DNA of 34,532 nt from Salinivirgaceae bacterium (GTDB lineage Bacteria > Bacteroidota > Bacteroidia > Bacteroidales > SZUA-534). Under the pieces are notes generated by a model that saw only the letters and a program-made list of their open reading frames with translations, was not told where the DNA came from and did no database searches. Positions 31,068 through 34,532 of the stretch are shown here, piece by piece (position 1 is the first letter of the stretch; every line of letters begins with the position of its first letter). The DNA is taken from assembly GCA_017551905.1 (NCBI GenBank), contig JAFZKK010000023.1, positions 1 through 34,532 of the forward strand, read 5' to 3'. The position numbers and the translations under genes were made by a program.

Positions 31068-32291
31068 ATGAACCTTACCGACACATTTTCAGAATTTAAG
31101 GAACTGAAAAACATCGACCGCCCCACAATGATGAGGGTTTTGGAAGACGTGTTCCGCAGCACATTGGTAAAACAATACGGCACCGATGAGAATTTTGACA
31201 TAATCATCAATATCGACAAAGGCGACTTCGAAATATGGCGCAACCGCGAAGTTGTTGAAGATTCGGAGCTGACTGACCCGAACAAGCAGATTTCGCTTAC
31301 CGAGGCAAAGAAAATCGATGAGGATTACGAAGTGGGCGAGGAAGTGTCGGACGAGGTAAAAATGGTTGACTTCGGACGCCGCGCCATTCTCACTCTTCGC
31401 CAGAACTTGACATCGCGCATCCTCGACCTCGAGAAAGACCAACTCTACGCCAAATACAAAGACCGCATCGGCGAGATTGTAACCGGTGAGGTTTACCAAG
31501 TTTGGAAGAAAGAGATAATGATTATCGATGACGAAGGCAACGAGCTGATTATGCCGAAAACCGAGCAGATTCCGAACGACTATTTCCGCAAGGGCGACAC
31601 CGTCCGCGCCGCTGTTGTCCGTGTCGAGATGCGCAACGCCACTCCGCTGGTAATCCTGTCGCGTACAAGCCCGATTTTCCTCGAGCGCTTGTTCGAGCTT
31701 GAGGTTCCCGAAATCTTCGACGGACTTATCACTATCAAAAACATCAAACGCATCCCTGGCGAGCGCGCCAAAGTGGCCGTTGAGTCGTACGACGAGCGCA
31801 TCGACCCGGTTGGAGCCTGCGTTGGTATGAAGGGCGCCCGCATCCACGGCATAGTCCGCGAGCTGCGCAACGAGAACATCGACGTAATCAACTACACCAA
31901 CAACATTTCGCTCTACATCGCACGCGCACTGAGCCCTGCCAAAGTGTCGCAAATCAAGATAAACGAAGATACCAAGAAAGCCGACGTCTATCTGCAGCCC
32001 GACCAAGTGTCGCTGGCCATAGGCAAGGGCGGCTCAAATATCAAACTTGCAAGCCAACTTACTGGTTATGAGATTGATGTTTATCGCGAATCGAATAATG
32101 AGGAGGACGTTGACCTTGAAGAATTTGCAGACGAAATAGATGGATGGGTACTTGACACCCTCAAAGCCATTGGCTGCGACACGGCCAAGAGCGTTCTGGA
32201 AATTCCGGCCGACGAGCTTGCGCATCGTACTGACCTTGAGGAGAGTACAATCAACGACGTGCTTCGTATTCTGAAAGCTGAATTTGAATAA
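31068..32291 (+). CDS. nusA: Transcription termination/antitermination factor NusA
   Basis: 407 residues. Binds RNA polymerase and nascent RNA; controls pausing, termination and antitermination. Domains in order: N-terminal polymerase-binding domain (1 to about 125), S1 RNA-binding domain (about 132-200), KH1 with GMKG at 253-256 (DPVGACVGMKGARI), KH2 with GKGG at 319-322 (LAIGKGGSNIKLAS), and a C-terminal helix-hairpin-helix-like tail (LKAIGCDTAKSVLEIPADEL) after an acidic linker. It lacks the two long acidic repeats of E. coli NusA, as usual in this phylum. Middle gene of the operon; infB begins 55 bases downstream. Confidence 0.97.
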   Translation: MNLTDTFSEFKELKNIDRPTMMRVLEDVFRSTLVKQYGTDENFDIIINIDKGDFEIWRNREVVEDSELTDPNKQISLTEAKKIDEDYEVGEEVSDEVKMVDFGRRAILTLRQNLTSRILDLEKDQLYAKYKDRIGEIVTGEVYQVWKKEIMIIDDEGNELIMPKTEQIPNDYFRKGDTVRAAVVRVEMRNATPLVILSRTSPIFLERLFELEVPEIFDGLITIKNIKRIPGERAKVAVESYDERIDPVGACVGMKGARIHGIVRELRNENIDVINYTNNISLYIARALSPAKVSQIKINEDTKKADVYLQPDQVSLAIGKGGSNIKLASQLTGYEIDVYRESNNEEDVDLEEFADEIDGWVLDTLKAIGCDTAKSVLEIPADELAHRTDLEESTINDVLRILKAEFE

Positions 32292-32346
32292 CTATCGGCT
32301 TAAAAAAGGAGAAAACAGACTTATCAGGAAAATTAAAGTATAGCAG

Positions 32347-34532
32347 ATGAGTGATTACAAACCATTGAGATTAAATAAGATAGCGCGCGACTTGAGCGTA
32401 GGCATCAACACAATAACCGAATTTTTGAGCAAAAAGGGTATTGCTGTTGACGAAGGCCCCAACACCAAAATTGAGTACGATGTCTATCAGATGCTGTTGA
32501 AGGAATACAGCGGCGACATGAAAGCAAAGGAGGAATCGGCAAAAATCGAACTCAACGCGATGCGTGCCAAAAAGGAGTCAATATATGCCGACGACGAGTT
32601 TGCCGAGCCTGAAAAGCCTGCCGAAGAGGAGCAACAGATATTCGAGACTCCCAAAAAGGAGTTGAAGGTGAATGTTGTGGGCAAAATCGACCTCAACAAG
32701 AAAAAAGAAGAGACTAAGCAGAAAGCGAAAAGCCAAGACAAACAAGAGTCGGAGTCTCAACCGAAAGCTCAAGAGGAGCCGAAGCAAAAAGCCCAACCAA
32801 AACCTGAGCCCGAGCTTATCAAGAATAAAGTTGAGCCGGTTAAGGATGTCAAGATTCTTGGACAGATTGACCTTGACAAACTGAACACCAAAACCCGCCC
32901 CGACAAGAAAAGCAAGGAGGAGCGCGCCCGCGAGCGCAAGGAGCACGAGCTGCAAATGAAAAAGCAACAAGCGGCTCAAAAACAGCAAGGCGGCGGCAAG
33001 GCAGCGACCAGCAAGCCAGAGCATATCGACACTAAGGTTGAGAAACTGCAAGGCCCCAAGGTTGTTGACAAGATTGACCTGAACGACCCACGTTTCGCCA
33101 ATCCGACAAACGAAGGCGGTGGAAAGCGCCGCGAGAAGCGCAAACGCATACAGAAAGACCGTATCGACTTAAATGACAAACAGATATCGAAGAGCGACAA
33201 ACATCAGAAAGGTTCGAAATTCCTGAAGAAGGAAGTGAACGATGAAGATGTGCAAAAGCAAGTAAAAGAGACACTTGCACGCTTGCAGAGCAAGGGACAC
33301 AAAACCACGACGGCCAAGCACAACCGCGACAAACGCGAGAATGTGCGCCAACGTTCGGTTGAGGAAATGGAGCGTCAGGAAGCCGAAAAAATGGTTTTGA
33401 AAGTTACCGAGTTTGTGTCGGTCAACGAACTTGCAACCATGATGAACGTTCAAGTGAACGAGGTTATCTCAACCTGTTTCAACCTTGGTTTGTTCGTGTC
33501 AATCAACCAGCGACTCGATGCTGAGACAATGGCTTTGGTTGCCGATGAGTTTGGTTACAAGATGCAATTTGTGAGCGCCGATTTGCTCGACACTATTACC
33601 GAGGAGGAAGATTCGGAGGAGGATTTGGTTCCGCGTCCGCCAATCATCACTGTCATGGGCCACGTTGACCATGGTAAGACATCGTTGCTCGACCACATCC
33701 GCAACGCCAACGTTATTGCGGGCGAGGCCGGCGGCATCACCCAGCACATTGGCGCCTACAGCGTGGTGCTGAAGAATGGAAAAACTATCACATTCCTTGA
33801 TACTCCTGGCCACGAGGCGTTTACCGCAATGCGTGCCCGTGGTGCTCAAATTACTGATATTGTTATTATTGTGATTGCAGCCGATGACGCCATAATGCCG
33901 CAGACGGTTGAGGCCATAAGCCACGCACAAGCGGCTGGTGTTCCTATCATTTTTGCAATCAACAAGATAGATAAGCCAGGGGCAAATCCTGACAAGATAA
34001 AAGAGGCTTTGGCCAACATGAACCTTTTGGTTGAGGAATGGGGCGGCAAATACCAGTCGCAGGACATTTCGGCCAAGAAGGGCATCAACGTTGCCGAGTT
34101 GCTCGATAAGGTTCTTTTGGAAGCCGAATTGCTTGATTTGAAGGCAAATCCGAACAAGTTGGCTTCGGGTACGGTTATCGAGTCGGCATTGGATAAAGGC
34201 CGCGGCTACGTTACCACAGTGCTTGTGCAGAACGGCACACTGAAAGTTGGCGACATTGTTCTTGCCGGCAGCTTTACAGGCCACGTAAAGGCTATGTACA
34301 ACGAGCGTAACGGCAAGATTGACAAGGCCGGACCTTCGACACCGGCACTGATTCTCGGTTTGAACGGTGCTCCGCAGGCTGGCGACAAATTCAATGTTGT
34401 AAGTAGCGACAAAGAGGCCCGCGACATTGCCAACCGCCGTCTGCAACTGCAACGTGAGCAAGGCTTGCGCACACAAAAGCACCTTACTTTGGCCGAGGTT
34501 GGACGCCGCAAAGCCATTGGCGACTTCCACGA
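32347..34532 (+). CDS. infB: Translation initiation factor IF-2, 3'-truncated by window edge
   Basis: The frame opens at ATG 32347 ([19 protein letters not shown]) and is still open at the last base, giving 728 residues; the family in Bacteroidota has around 950-1,000, so the C-terminal domains (IF2 domains 3 and 4) are missing. First about 50 residues: a short winged-helix-like module ([12 protein letters not shown]). Residues 55-330: a charged Lys/Glu/Gln-rich linker with four IDL(N/D) boxes at I114, I174, I243 and I273. Then an IF2_N module ([16 protein letters not shown]) and the G domain: G1 GHVDHGKT at 438-445, G3 DTPGH at 485-489, G4 NKID at 539-542, followed by the domain-2 barrel. 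It positions initiator tRNA on the 30S subunit using GTP. Last visible gene of the rimP-nusA-infB operon. Confidence 0.96.
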   Translation, partial: MSDYKPLRLNKIARDLSVGINTITEFLSKKGIAVDEGPNTKIEYDVYQMLLKEYSGDMKAKEESAKIELNAMRAKKESIYADDEFAEPEKPAEEEQQIFETPKKELKVNVVGKIDLNKKKEETKQKAKSQDKQESESQPKAQEEPKQKAQPKPEPELIKNKVEPVKDVKILGQIDLDKLNTKTRPDKKSKEERARERKEHELQMKKQQAAQKQQGGGKAATSKPEHIDTKVEKLQGPKVVDKIDLNDPRFANPTNEGGGKRREKRKRIQKDRIDLNDKQISKSDKHQKGSKFLKKEVNDEDVQKQVKETLARLQSKGHKTTTAKHNRDKRENVRQRSVEEMERQEAEKMVLKVTEFVSVNELATMMNVQVNEVISTCFNLGLFVSINQRLDAETMALVADEFGYKMQFVSADLLDTITEEEDSEEDLVPRPPIITVMGHVDHGKTSLLDHIRNANVIAGEAGGITQHIGAYSVVLKNGKTITFLDTPGHEAFTAMRARGAQITDIVIIVIAADDAIMPQTVEAISHAQAAGVPIIFAINKIDKPGANPDKIKEALANMNLLVEEWGGKYQSQDISAKKGINVAELLDKVLLEAELLDLKANPNKLASGTVIESALDKGRGYVTTVLVQNGTLKVGDIVLAGSFTGHVKAMYNERNGKIDKAGPSTPALILGLNGAPQAGDKFNVVSSDKEARDIANRRLQLQREQGLRTQKHLTLAEVGRRKAIGDFH

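Noticed and set aside
31089..32006. 305-codon minus-strand frame opposite nusA
   Set aside because: Mirror of nusA codons; no homology seen.
33499..34530. 343-codon minus-strand frame opposite infB
   Set aside because: The plus strand encodes the intact IF2 G domain, whose reading frame is simply cut by the window end.

Overview
The window is a chromosomal segment of a Bacteroidota bacterium, most likely of the order Bacteroidales. Four things point there: a type IX secretion/gliding-type surface system (a PorP/SprF-like protein beside a giant adhesin with SprB-like repeats and a gliding-associated C-terminal domain); Bacteroidota-restricted families (DUF4296 lipoprotein, GIN/DUF2807 head domain, TPR-coiled coil-SpoIIE phosphatases); a Bacteroidota-type IF2 N-terminus; and Bacteroidota -7 boxes (TAnnTTTG) in front of most transcription units. 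Coding is dense, no gap exceeds 300 bases, and I saw no tRNA, rRNA, CRISPR array, insertion sequence or phage gene.

Layout. 1-732 is the 3' part of an arabinose-5-phosphate isomerase gene (kdsD; Kdo/LPS). 877-2142 is a PLP-dependent alpha-oxoamine synthase of the serine palmitoyltransferase/cysteate acyltransferase type (sphingo- or sulfonolipid head), ended by a strong terminator shared with the convergent set at 2211-3557 (Nudix hydrolase, a 31-residue membrane peptide, NlpC/P60 peptidase). Leftward single genes follow: prs (PRPP synthetase), engB (ribosome-assembly GTPase), a secreted GIN-domain protein, metY (O-acetylhomoserine sulfhydrylase), a GT39-type membrane glycosyltransferase and a DUF4296 lipoprotein.

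9597-21213 is dominated by a 3,551-residue secreted protein followed 7 bases later by its PorP/SprF-like partner, with a strong intrinsic terminator after the pair. Divergent from it are manC (GDP-mannose synthesis) and yidC (membrane insertase), each with its own -7 box and ended by a textbook terminator. Next come two tandem paralogous sensor phosphatases (TPR, one membrane helix, heptad coiled coil, SpoIIE/PP2C domain) whose catalytic 3' ends are nearly identical in DNA while their sensor halves have diverged. Two leftward genes follow (a small two-helix membrane protein and an amidohydrolase). The window ends in the translation/transcription operon rimP-nusA-infB, preceded by the only complete two-part promoter I found and by a GC-rich leader hairpin with a short T tract just upstream of rimP.

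Most of the segment is housekeeping or envelope biology: Kdo, lipid head group, GDP-mannose, membrane insertion, secreted adhesin, ribosome assembly. The most unusual material is the giant adhesin (a possible P-domain-like insert, an acidic linker inside an Ig-like domain, patchy composition), the mosaic phosphatase pair, the rimP leader hairpin, the promoter/terminator overlap at 9533-9580, and a short repeat shared by three intergenic 3' flanks. I did not find a clearly unprecedented multi-gene system.
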